This document shows, piece by piece, positions 1 to 6,043 of a stretch of DNA of 16,012 nt. Below the pieces are notes generated by a model. The model worked only from the letters and a program-made list of their open reading frames with translations, was not told the origin of the DNA and made no database searches. Positions within the stretch are counted from its first letter, which is position 1; every line of letters begins with the position of its first letter. Origin of the DNA: Candidatus Poribacteria bacterium (GTDB taxonomy: Bacteria > Poribacteria > WGA-4E > WGA-3G); NCBI GenBank assembly GCA_028818995.1, contig JAPPMR010000507.1, forward strand, positions 1 through 16,012. The letters run 5' to 3'. The position numbers and the translations under genes were made by a program.

Positions 1-192
1 ATTATTGAAATCGGGATTTCAAGGTTTCCCTTCAACTATTTATGAGATAGGTTGTAAAAATCGCGTCACAATCCTTGTCCTGACAGACTCCTGCACGTCC
101 CAAGTGAATGTCTAAATCGGGGAGGGCAAAGTGAAACTCAGTCGACAATATGCTTTGTACGAAAACTTTACACACCCCTAAAAGAAATGCCC
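1..192. other. Non-coding leader region at window start
   Basis: No convincing gene is visible here. The stretch holds an interrupted inverted repeat at 5-22 and a tiny open frame at 131-181 (GTG start, 16 residues). That frame has a good GGAGG ribosome-binding sequence at 121-125 but no recognisable product. A promoter follows at 193. The end of an upstream gene may lie outside the window. Confidence 0.5.
5..22. repeat. Interrupted inverted repeat, 8-bp arms
   Basis: TTGAAATC (5-12) and GATTTCAA (15-22) are exact reverse complements separated by GG. A two-base loop is too tight for a normal terminator hairpin and no T-run follows. It is better read as a possible protein-binding site or a fragment of a dispersed repeat. 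Confidence 0.5.
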
Positions 193-221
193 TTGACATT
201 GCCTCCGTGTTTTGATAATAT
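193..221 (+). promoter_or_regulatory. Sigma70-like promoter for the PD-(D/E)XK gene
   Basis: A perfect -35 TTGACA (193-198) is followed by a 17-base spacer and TAATAT (216-221), with a TG at 213-214 giving an extended -10. It sits about 70 bases before the ATG at 293. GATAAT at 214-219 is an alternative -10 with a 15-base spacer. Confidence 0.6.
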
Positions 222-292
222 ACTTGTGAAGACCACCGCTAAAGACAAGAAAAAACTACTAATTGCGCAAAATATGTGACAGGTAAATTTTG

Positions 293-706
293 ATGGGAAA
301 GCATGATAAATTAGAATTTTATGTAATGAAGAACTCAAGTAAATTATTTGGTGAAGAGTTCAATTTGAAGCGTAAAACTAAATTAAATAATCAGAAAGTG
401 GATCTGAGTGGCACGGATGCCGAAGGTAGAGTTGTTATCGTTGAGATAAAAGCTAAAACCACGAAGCAGCCTAGTGATGATCTTCATGAGGTTGTTGGCC
501 AAATTTTGAATTATGCAACTAAGTTTATGAAAAATGAAAAAAGATCAGTGGACTTGAAAGATCACTCTAAACACTTACGATTATTCATTGTTCAAGAGAA
601 ACCTAAAGAAGAGTATCAAAAAGCTCTTGAAGATATAAGTGAATTTTTATGTATACATGGCATCAATATAAAACCTATATTCGTAGAATCTAATTACACT
701 GATTGA
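293..706 (+). CDS. Small stand-alone PD-(D/E)XK nuclease-like protein (NucS/DUF91-like)
   Basis: A 137-residue soluble protein resembling the catalytic domain of NucS-type endonucleases, which cut mismatched or branched DNA. The motif order fits PD-(D/E)XK: Asp37 in KVDLSGTD, then Glu51 and Lys53 in IVEIKAK, then Gln70 in GQILNY, which matches the NucS GQLLRY-type motif. Family NucS proteins carry an extra N-terminal DNA-binding/dimer domain that is missing here, so this is a minimal version or a different subfamily. The ATG at 293 is preferred over a TTG at 290 because AGG at 281-283 lies at a normal distance. Base composition is strikingly AT-rich (line 301-360 has 15 G/C in 60), unlike the metabolic genes downstream, which suggests transfer. 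It lies next to a toxin-antitoxin pair. The fold assignment is fairly sure; activity and target are unknown. Confidence 0.7.
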   Translation: MGKHDKLEFYVMKNSSKLFGEEFNLKRKTKLNNQKVDLSGTDAEGRVVIVEIKAKTTKQPSDDLHEVVGQILNYATKFMKNEKRSVDLKDHSKHLRLFIVQEKPKEEYQKALEDISEFLCIHGINIKPIFVESNYTD

Positions 707-772
707 GTTGACCAACAAATATGATCAATAATCCAAATACTTATTGCGAAAAACTAAAAGAGGAGTATGTAA

Positions 773-1003
773 ATGCTGAAAACAGACTTAAAGCAACAAG
801 CGGTAATATTGATTGAACAACTCTCTAACGAAAAACTAAAAGCAGTCGTTGACTACCTGACCTATTTACATGACAAGGAAGCTTGGAATGCAACACATGA
901 ATTGGCAAGCGATGCAGAAATAGTGGAAAGTTTAGAACGTGCTGAGGCAGATGAAAAAGCAGGTAGACTCAAAAGTTGGGACGATGTTAGACGTAACGTT
1001 TGA
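773..1003 (+). CDS. Type II antitoxin (RelB/ParD-like)
   Basis: A 76-residue acidic helical protein with an AGGAG ribosome-binding site at 761-765, seven bases before the ATG. The N-terminal half (about 1-33) would form helices for dimerisation or DNA binding. The C-terminal tail (about 50-76, ending KSWDDVRRN) is typical of small antitoxins whose tail wraps the cognate RelE/ParE toxin. Its last 20 bases overlap the start of the toxin gene, the usual antitoxin-first coupled arrangement. In such pairs the antitoxin, alone or with the toxin, represses the operon. No sequence family more specific than the RelB/ParD group can be named by eye. Confidence comes mainly from the partner and the gene order. 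Confidence 0.75.
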   Translation: MLKTDLKQQAVILIEQLSNEKLKAVVDYLTYLHDKEAWNATHELASDAEIVESLERAEADEKAGRLKSWDDVRRNV

Positions 1004-1259
1004 AGTACAATTCACTGATGAAGCAATAACCCATTACCAATCACTGGATGCCAATATAACGCGCAGAGTCGATAATGCAATGGATATATTAGTTCACAAT
1101 CCACTGTTTGGTCCTAACATAGTCAAATTAAAAGGACAGTATGCCGGTCTATATCGTTATCGTGTTGGACGATATAGGATTATTTATAGAATTGACATGC
1201 AAAACCATAGATGTATTATCAGAGGTATCTACCCGCGCGGAAAAGCATACCACAGTTAA
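984..1259 (+). CDS. Type II toxin of the RelE/ParE fold
   Basis: A 91-residue basic protein with the RelE/ParE signature: an N-terminal strand (FEVQFTDEA, 6-14), two helices, KLKG (48-51), then YRYRVGRYRIIYRID (57-71) and a final strand around 78-85. RelE members cleave mRNA on the ribosome and ParE members poison DNA gyrase; the sequence alone does not decide which. The start is placed at the ATG at 984, inside the antitoxin gene, because residues encoded before it do not belong to the fold. No independent ribosome-binding site is obvious, so translation is probably coupled to the antitoxin. The following gene starts 58 bases later with its own strong ribosome-binding site and is unlikely to belong to the module. 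Confidence 0.85.
   Translation: MLDVTFEVQFTDEAITHYQSLDANITRRVDNAMDILVHNPLFGPNIVKLKGQYAGLYRYRVGRYRIIYRIDMQNHRCIIRGIYPRGKAYHS
1192..1219 (+). promoter_or_regulatory. Possible promoter for the Gfo/Idh/MocA gene
   Basis: TTGACA (1192-1197), a 16-base spacer and TATTAT (1214-1219) lie within the 3' end of the toxin gene, about 100 bases before the ATG at 1318. The match is good, but part of it encodes conserved toxin residues, so chance is possible. Confidence 0.35.
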
Positions 1260-1317
1260 TTCAGAACGATAGAATTACGGAAAACTTCAAGTGAATCTTG
1301 TCACAAAGGAGAAAAAC

Positions 1318-2367
1318 ATGCCACATACATATAAAACTTGCCTCATCGGATGCGGACGGATGGGAGCAACCATTGATGACGAAGTCGCAGGTCGTGCCGA
1401 TAGTTTCATCTGGCAACCCTTCTCACATGCTGCAGCTGCTGTGGCTTGTGAAAGAACTGATCTTGTCGCTGTTTCGGATGTGTTTGCGGACAAAGCCGAA
1501 GCCATTCGTGAACGCTACGGAGCTGAGCGTGCCTATACAGACTATCAAGAGATGATTGAGAAGGAAAAACCTGATATCATCTGTATCGCAACCCGTCCCG
1601 GCCCACATGCCGAAATCACTGTTTTTGCTGCAGAAAACAACGTTAAAGGTATCTACTGTGAAAAACCGCTCTGCTGTTCGATGGAAGAAGCAGACATCAT
1701 GGTGGATATTGTTGAAAAGCACGGTGTTAAATTCAACTATGGCACGCAACGTCGTTTTATGCCGATTTACCGCAAGGTACGCGAACTTGTTGATGCAGGC
1801 GAAATCGGAGACATTCAGTGCACTATTGCACAATACGGCGCAAGTTCCGCGCTCTGGGGCTTAACACACGCCGCCGACATGCTCTTATTTCTCGCTAAAG
1901 ACCCAGAAGTTGACTTTGTTCAAGGCACGGTCTCATGCAAGGATTCCGATTGGGATGGTAATCGTTTGAACGTTGACCCAGCAGTTACCAGTGGGTATAT
2001 ACGTTTTTCCAACGGAGTCCACGGGTATAATACTGCTGGCACTGGACCCGAATATGAGGTCTGTGGCACTGGCGGAAAAATCCGTATCCAAAACAACAGT
2101 AGAGAAATCCAATTCCGGAAGAAACAGGGAACATTTTATGAGGATGTGCCGTTTCCAGAAGTTTCCCGTGCTACTGGCACCGTGATGGGCATCACAGATG
2201 TTGCTGAAGCGCTTGACGAGGATCGTGAGACGAAAGGACCCGTCCATCTCGCGCGACGCAGTCAAGAGACATTGATGGGCATGATTGAATCGCATCGGTT
2301 GGGTGGTCAACGTGTCTCGCTCCCGATGGAAAATCGGAGTCTTTATGTTGGCAGGCGCGACTGGTAA
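1318..2367 (+). CDS. Gfo/Idh/MocA-family NAD(P)-dependent oxidoreductase
   Basis: A 349-residue cytoplasmic dehydrogenase of the glucose-fructose oxidoreductase / inositol dehydrogenase family, which oxidises or reduces sugars, inositols and related polyols. The Rossmann motif is Gly11-x-Gly13-x-x-Gly16. Asp54 at the end of the second strand suggests NAD rather than NADP. The family EKP motif is at 115-117 (catalytic lysine 116), and an HxxD pair occurs in THAADML around 186-190. The C-terminal half gives the open beta-sheet domain (SGYIRFSNG, GTGGKIRI). The ATG at 1318 is chosen because AAAGGAG at 1305-1311 sits six bases upstream; a GTG at 1291 would add nine residues and lacks such a site. 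Length is typical. The substrate cannot be read from the sequence, and no sugar transporter or kinase lies beside it. Confidence 0.9.
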   Translation: MPHTYKTCLIGCGRMGATIDDEVAGRADSFIWQPFSHAAAAVACERTDLVAVSDVFADKAEAIRERYGAERAYTDYQEMIEKEKPDIICIATRPGPHAEITVFAAENNVKGIYCEKPLCCSMEEADIMVDIVEKHGVKFNYGTQRRFMPIYRKVRELVDAGEIGDIQCTIAQYGASSALWGLTHAADMLLFLAKDPEVDFVQGTVSCKDSDWDGNRLNVDPAVTSGYIRFSNGVHGYNTAGTGPEYEVCGTGGKIRIQNNSREIQFRKKQGTFYEDVPFPEVSRATGTVMGITDVAEALDEDRETKGPVHLARRSQETLMGMIESHRLGGQRVSLPMENRSLYVGRRDW

Positions 2368-2414
2368 TATTTGAAAAACTGAATCTGTATAAACTGTTAG
2401 GCGCGCTGATAAAT

Positions 2415-3404
2415 ATGAACTTAGAGACCCAAATCCAAGAATTTCGTGATACCTTTTATCGTGTCAAAACCGAAGTCCAAAAACGGATTGTCGGTCAAGA
2501 CGCGATAGTTGAAGGTGTGCTTCTTTGCTTACTTGCCAACGGACACGCGTTGCTTGAGGGTATACCTGGGTTAGGCAAAACGCAACTCATTCGGACGCTC
2601 AGCGAGGCACTCAACCTCACTTTCAAACCGATTCATTTTACACCAGATATGATGCCGTCTGACATCACAGGCACTACGTTCCTTGTTGAAGACGAACACG
2701 GTAGAAAACAGTTTGAATTCCAGCAGGGTCCTATTTTTGCCCAACTTATCCTTGCCGATGAGATTAACCGTGCTACGCCTCGCACGCAATCGGCACTCCT
2801 TGAAGCGATGCAGGATCGAACAGTTACTGTTGGACGGACAAGCCACAAATTAGAGGAACCGTTTTGTGTTCTCGCTACACAAAATCCGCTTGAAATGGAG
2901 GGTACTTATCCGCTTCCAGAGGCTCAGCTGGATAGATTTCTATTTAAACTTCTCATCGAATTTCCTAATGAAGACGAGATAGTTCAAATTATGCGGCGCA
3001 CAACATCTGGCGCAGAGATCACAATCGACAAAGTTACAGATGCCGAAACACTGAATCAGATGCGCCAACTTGTGCCACAGGTTATCATCGCAGAACATAT
3101 TGAGCGACACATCATTCGACTTGTCTGTGCTACACATCCCGATTCGGAAGACGCACCAGAAATAGTCAAACGTTATGTGCATCTCGGCGCGGGGATTCGA
3201 AGTATTCAAGCGATAACTCTCACTGCAAAAATCAAAGCACTCCTTGATGGACGTTATAATGTTGCCTACGAGGATATTGATAGTGTGCTTCTTCCCGCCC
3301 TCCGTCATCGCATCATTCTCAACTTTGAAGGGCAAGGTGAAGGCATTAGCCCTGATAATATAGTCAAAGAAGTTGGCAATACGATAACACCTATATCGTC
3401 GTAA
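2415..3404 (+). CDS. MoxR-family AAA+ ATPase
   Basis: A 329-residue AAA+ ATPase of the MoxR family, ring-forming chaperones that help mature or activate protein complexes, often with von Willebrand factor A partners. Visible elements are Walker A GIPGLGKT (49-56), Walker B LILADEIN (111-118, Asp115/Glu116), sensor 1 Asn157 in ATQNP, the MoxR-specific stretch EMEGTYPLPEAQLDRF (160-175, probable arginine finger Arg174), and sensor 2 Arg262 in GAGIRS, where many relatives have GASPRA. The C-terminal helical lid runs to about 325. The ribosome-binding site is weak. Only 47 bases separate it from the upstream oxidoreductase, so co-transcription is possible. The usual neighbours of moxR (DUF58 and VWA-domain genes) do not follow; a separately promoted Uma2 gene does. 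Confidence 0.93.
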   Translation: MNLETQIQEFRDTFYRVKTEVQKRIVGQDAIVEGVLLCLLANGHALLEGIPGLGKTQLIRTLSEALNLTFKPIHFTPDMMPSDITGTTFLVEDEHGRKQFEFQQGPIFAQLILADEINRATPRTQSALLEAMQDRTVTVGRTSHKLEEPFCVLATQNPLEMEGTYPLPEAQLDRFLFKLLIEFPNEDEIVQIMRRTTSGAEITIDKVTDAETLNQMRQLVPQVIIAEHIERHIIRLVCATHPDSEDAPEIVKRYVHLGAGIRSIQAITLTAKIKALLDGRYNVAYEDIDSVLLPALRHRIILNFEGQGEGISPDNIVKEVGNTITPISS

Positions 3405-3425
3405 ATTATTGTCGGGTATAAAACC

Positions 3426-3454
3426 TTGACATCCCTGCACAGTTCCGCTAAAAT
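3426..3454 (+). promoter_or_regulatory. Sigma70-like promoter for the Uma2 gene
   Basis: TTGACA (3426-3431), a 17-base spacer and TAAAAT (3449-3454). It lies in the gap after the MoxR gene, about 30 bases before the ATG at 3485. A GGAG ribosome-binding site at 3475-3478 follows it. Confidence 0.7.
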
Positions 3455-3484
3455 TGAGTTACCAGAAAATTATCGGAGAGAATC

Positions 3485-4075
3485 ATGGCGACAAAAGGCG
3501 CGCAAACATTTCTAACACCAGAGGAATACATCACTTTAGAACGTAAAGCAATCCCTGACGCTGACACAGTCAGAAGTGAATATGTGAATGGTAAAATAAT
3601 TGGGATGTCCAGTACCAACCTTTCACACAATCTCATTACAGGAAATATTGCTGCTGAACTTCACACTCAGCTGAAAAGTAGCAGATGTGCAGTCCTAATG
3701 AACGAAATGCGTGTCAGTATTCCCTCGGCAAAGTGCTACTTTTATCCAGATGTTGTCGTTACTTGTGATGAACCTCGCTTTGAAGACGATGTTTTTGACA
3801 TATTTCTAAACCCAATTGTCATTGTAGAGGTGCTCTCCCCCACCACTGAAGCGTATGATAGAGGTGAAAAATTTTCGCACTACCGACAGATTGAATTTTT
3901 GCAAGAATACATCGTCGTCTCGCAAGACAAGGTGAACGTTGAACGCTATCTCCGAAAACCGGATGAGTGGAGTATAACCTTTTTTCAAGAACTTACGCAG
4001 CAAGTTACACTTACTTCCATTGAGTGTGAATTGCCTTTGCAGGAAATATACGAGCGCGTTACATTCCATGAATAA
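3485..4075 (+). CDS. Uma2-family (DUF820) PD-(D/E)XK nuclease-fold protein
   Basis: A 196-residue protein of the Uma2/DUF820 family, restriction-endonuclease-fold proteins that occur in many copies in cyanobacteria and several uncultured phyla. Family landmarks are in order: an N-terminal TPEEYITLE helix (11-19), Glu32 in SEYVNGKI, YPDVVV (87-92, Asp89), IVEVLSPTT (113-121, Glu115) and DRGEKFSHY (125-133, Lys129). In this family the lysine expected in the ExK motif is displaced, and Lys129 is the probable replacement, so the active site looks intact. Length is normal. GGAG at 3475-3478 supports the ATG, and the gene has its own promoter. The biological role of Uma2 proteins is largely unknown; links to transposons have been proposed, but none is visible here. 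Confidence 0.9.
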   Translation: MATKGAQTFLTPEEYITLERKAIPDADTVRSEYVNGKIIGMSSTNLSHNLITGNIAAELHTQLKSSRCAVLMNEMRVSIPSAKCYFYPDVVVTCDEPRFEDDVFDIFLNPIVIVEVLSPTTEAYDRGEKFSHYRQIEFLQEYIVVSQDKVNVERYLRKPDEWSITFFQELTQQVTLTSIECELPLQEIYERVTFHE

Positions 4076-4155
4076 AACTGACACTAAATGAACATTACTC
4101 GGAGCAGTGATTACTCATTTTGTGAGCGAAGTTTTAAGTTTCCTTTCATATTACC

Positions 4156-4184
4156 TTGCCACCATCCGCAAATCATGCTAAAAT
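4156..4184 (+). promoter_or_regulatory. Extended -10 promoter giving a near-leaderless mRNA
   Basis: TTGCCA (4156-4161), a 17-base spacer and TAAAAT (4179-4184), with TG at 4176-4177. The predicted transcription start, about 4190-4192, lies only two to four bases before the ATG at 4194, leaving no room for a ribosome-binding site. Confidence 0.65.
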
Positions 4185-4193
4185 ACCGATAGC

Positions 4194-5576
4194 ATGAACC
4201 AACACGATTTAAAACATTCGCATAAAGTACTCCGTGCCCTTCTTGGAACGCGTTTCAGCACAGACGATGCCGTTCTAAATGCACACGCACGGGACGCATC
4301 ATATCATAGCGGCGCGCTGCCCGATGCTGTTGCCTTTCCTAAAACCAACTCTGAAGTTTCTGAGATCGTAAAAATCTGTGCAAATTATAGTATTCCGATA
4401 ATCCCTTATGGAACTGGCACTGGAGTTGAAGGAGCAGTCGTTGCAACTGAAGGAACACTTTGTATCTCTTTAAACGAAATGAACCACATCCTTAGCGTCA
4501 ACGCGGATGATAGAGATGTTACTGTGCAAGCAGGCGTCACACGGATGCAATTGAACACACATCTTGTTGAACTTGGGACGGAACTCCATTTTCCCGTTGA
4601 TCCGGGTGCGGATGCCTCATTAGGTGGAATGGCAGCAACACGCGCCTCAGGCACAAGTGCTGTCTGCTACGGCACCATGCAGGACAACGTTCTCGGATTA
4701 ACCGTTATTACTACTGATGGCACACTTGTCCGCACCGGTAGTAGAGCGCGAAAATCCGCTGCAGGCTATGATTTGACACGTCTCTTCATCGGTTCAGAAG
4801 GCACATTGGGAATTATCACTGAAATCACACTCAAATTAGCGCGGTTACCAGAAGCAATCGCCTCTGCTGTCTGCGCGTTTCCATCTGTTGATGCCGCAGT
4901 AAACACCGTAATTGAACTCATAGGATCAGGTGTCAGTATCGTTCGGATAGAACTGTTAGATGAACTCCAGATGGATGCTGTTAATAAATATTCTGGATTA
5001 ACTTATGAAGTTGCTCCGACGCTCTTTTTTGAATTTCACGGATCGGCAAATACAGTTGCCGAATGTTCAAAGATTGCTGGTACCATCGCATCAGCACATG
5101 GATGTGGCAATTTTCGATACGCCACAGATGAAACGGAACGTAAACGGCTCTGGCAAGCTCGTTATGATAGTTACTACGCAGCACTCAATCGACGCCCTGG
5201 CTCCGTAGGATATGTCACCGATGTCTGTGTCCCAATCTCTCGACTCGCTGAGTGTATCGCAAAGACAAAAACATTGCTTCAAAGTTCTAACCTTAGTGCA
5301 TCTATGCTTGGTCACGTCGGCGACGGTAATTTCCACGTTGTCTTTCCGCTTGAACCTGACAATAAGGATGAATTGACAGAAGCACGGCAGATCAGCGACC
5401 AGATTGTAGACATCGCTTTGAAAATGGATGGCACTTGCACTGGCGAACACGGAATCGGCATCGGCAAACGGGCAGCGTTAGAGAAAGAGCATGGAGAAGC
5501 AGTTGACTTAATGCGCGCCATTAAGCATGCCTTGGACCCACAAAACTTAATGAACCCCGGCAAAGTGTTCTTGTAG
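4194..5576 (+). CDS. FAD-dependent D-lactate/D-2-hydroxyacid dehydrogenase (LDHD/Dld1 type, GlcD superfamily)
   Basis: A 460-residue flavoprotein that oxidises D-lactate or a related D-2-hydroxyacid to the 2-oxoacid and passes electrons to the respiratory chain. The PCMH-type FAD domain shows PYGTGTGVEG (71-80), DPGADASLGGMAATRASGT (136-154), RKSAAGYDLTRLFIGSEGTLG (186-206). The C-terminal cap has GHVGDGNFH (373-381) and GTCTGEHGIGIGKR (413-426), which supply metal and substrate histidines His374, His381 and His419, and ends in MNPGKV. By eye it resembles eukaryotic mitochondrial LDHD more than bacterial GlcD, for example at RPGSVGYVTDVCVPISRL (334-351). No GlcE or GlcF partner follows, which also favours a single-subunit enzyme. 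The start at 4194 lacks a ribosome-binding site but fits the family and the promoter. It heads a closely spaced gene run to trpB. Confidence 0.9.
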   Translation: MNQHDLKHSHKVLRALLGTRFSTDDAVLNAHARDASYHSGALPDAVAFPKTNSEVSEIVKICANYSIPIIPYGTGTGVEGAVVATEGTLCISLNEMNHILSVNADDRDVTVQAGVTRMQLNTHLVELGTELHFPVDPGADASLGGMAATRASGTSAVCYGTMQDNVLGLTVITTDGTLVRTGSRARKSAAGYDLTRLFIGSEGTLGIITEITLKLARLPEAIASAVCAFPSVDAAVNTVIELIGSGVSIVRIELLDELQMDAVNKYSGLTYEVAPTLFFEFHGSANTVAECSKIAGTIASAHGCGNFRYATDETERKRLWQARYDSYYAALNRRPGSVGYVTDVCVPISRLAECIAKTKTLLQSSNLSASMLGHVGDGNFHVVFPLEPDNKDELTEARQISDQIVDIALKMDGTCTGEHGIGIGKRAALEKEHGEAVDLMRAIKHALDPQNLMNPGKVFL

Positions 5577-5613
5577 GAAATGCTGGTAATCTTAATTTTA
5601 GGGAGCATCTTTT

Positions 5614-5760
5614 ATGAAAAACTTAATTTTAATTTTGGTAGGTATGTTGATTTTAACCTTACCTGCCTTCTCAGAATTGAGTGACTCGGATATAGAACGT
5701 ATCAAGGAGATTGTAAAAGTTGAGGGACAGATTCAGAGCAACGTGTACGTGCAGAAATAA
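5614..5760 (+). CDS. Signal-peptide start of a small membrane protein, probably frameshifted
   Basis: A 48-residue frame with a good ribosome-binding site (GGGAG, 5601-5605). It begins with a clear signal peptide (MKNLILILVGMLILTLPAFS), then LSDSDIERIKEIVKVEG, and runs out at a stop at 5758. The -1 frame, open from 5724, continues with the same character (EQRVRAEIKTAM, codons 5736-5771) straight into the next frame at 5769. I infer one original gene, 5614-6023, of roughly 136 residues: exported N-terminus, charged helix, membrane segment and coiled coil. One extra base between about 5721 and 5757 would explain it. This could be a real mutation or a sequencing/assembly error; no slippery heptamer suggests programmed shifting. 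It lies 37 bases after the LDHD-type gene. Function is not known. Confidence 0.6.
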   Translation: MKNLILILVGMLILTLPAFSELSDSDIERIKEIVKVEGQIQSNVYVQK

Positions 5761-5768
5761 AAACTGCA

Positions 5769-6023
5769 ATGACCAACTCTGAAAAAGGAATAAAAGAACA
5801 CATAAACACTAAAATGGATGGATTAGAAGATCTTCTGCATATAATAGGATTGTTGTTGATAGCCATAATATTATTGACAGTGGTAGCAATTGGAGTGCCA
5901 CAGGTCTTTACTATGATCAAACAACAACGTGGACGAGAGGAACTGCGTACTGAACTTAGAGAACTTCGCGCAGAAATTGAACTCATAAAAGAAGGCAGTA
6001 AACCACATCCTGAATCACCCTAA
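5769..6023 (+). CDS. Membrane-anchored coiled-coil protein, likely 3' part of the frameshifted gene
   Basis: An 84-residue frame. Residues 1-22 are a polar helix (ending TKMDGLEDLL), about 23-48 are a strongly hydrophobic membrane segment (HIIGLLLIAIILLTVVA), and about 50-78 form a charged heptad-like coiled coil rich in Arg, Glu and Leu (REELRTELRELRAEIELI). The ATG at 5769 has no ribosome-binding site, and the frame is already open for 15 codons before it, so independent translation is doubtful. It reads best as the continuation of the signal-peptide gene at 5614. The assembled protein would have one membrane pass, with the coiled coil on the cytoplasmic side. Such a layout suits a small scaffold or sensor-like protein, but I recognise no named family. 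Confidence 0.55.
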   Translation: MTNSEKGIKEHINTKMDGLEDLLHIIGLLLIAIILLTVVAIGVPQVFTMIKQQRGREELRTELRELRAEIELIKEGSKPHPESP

Positions 6024-6043
6024 CAGCTTCAAGAAAACCAAAT

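Noticed and set aside
4114..4126. Small CTCA/TGAG hairpin after the Uma2 gene as a terminator
   Set aside because: It has a four-base stem only and no T-run follows, so it does not meet the usual pattern.
5091..5450. A minus-strand frame of 119 codons inside the LDHD-type gene
   Set aside because: It is a shadow of a conserved enzyme gene, has no ribosome-binding site and resembles no family.
5754..5764. Programmed frameshifting at the A-rich stretch near the stop of the signal-peptide frame
   Set aside because: No X XXY YYZ heptamer fits the zero frame in the overlap and no downstream structure is evident; an indel is simpler.
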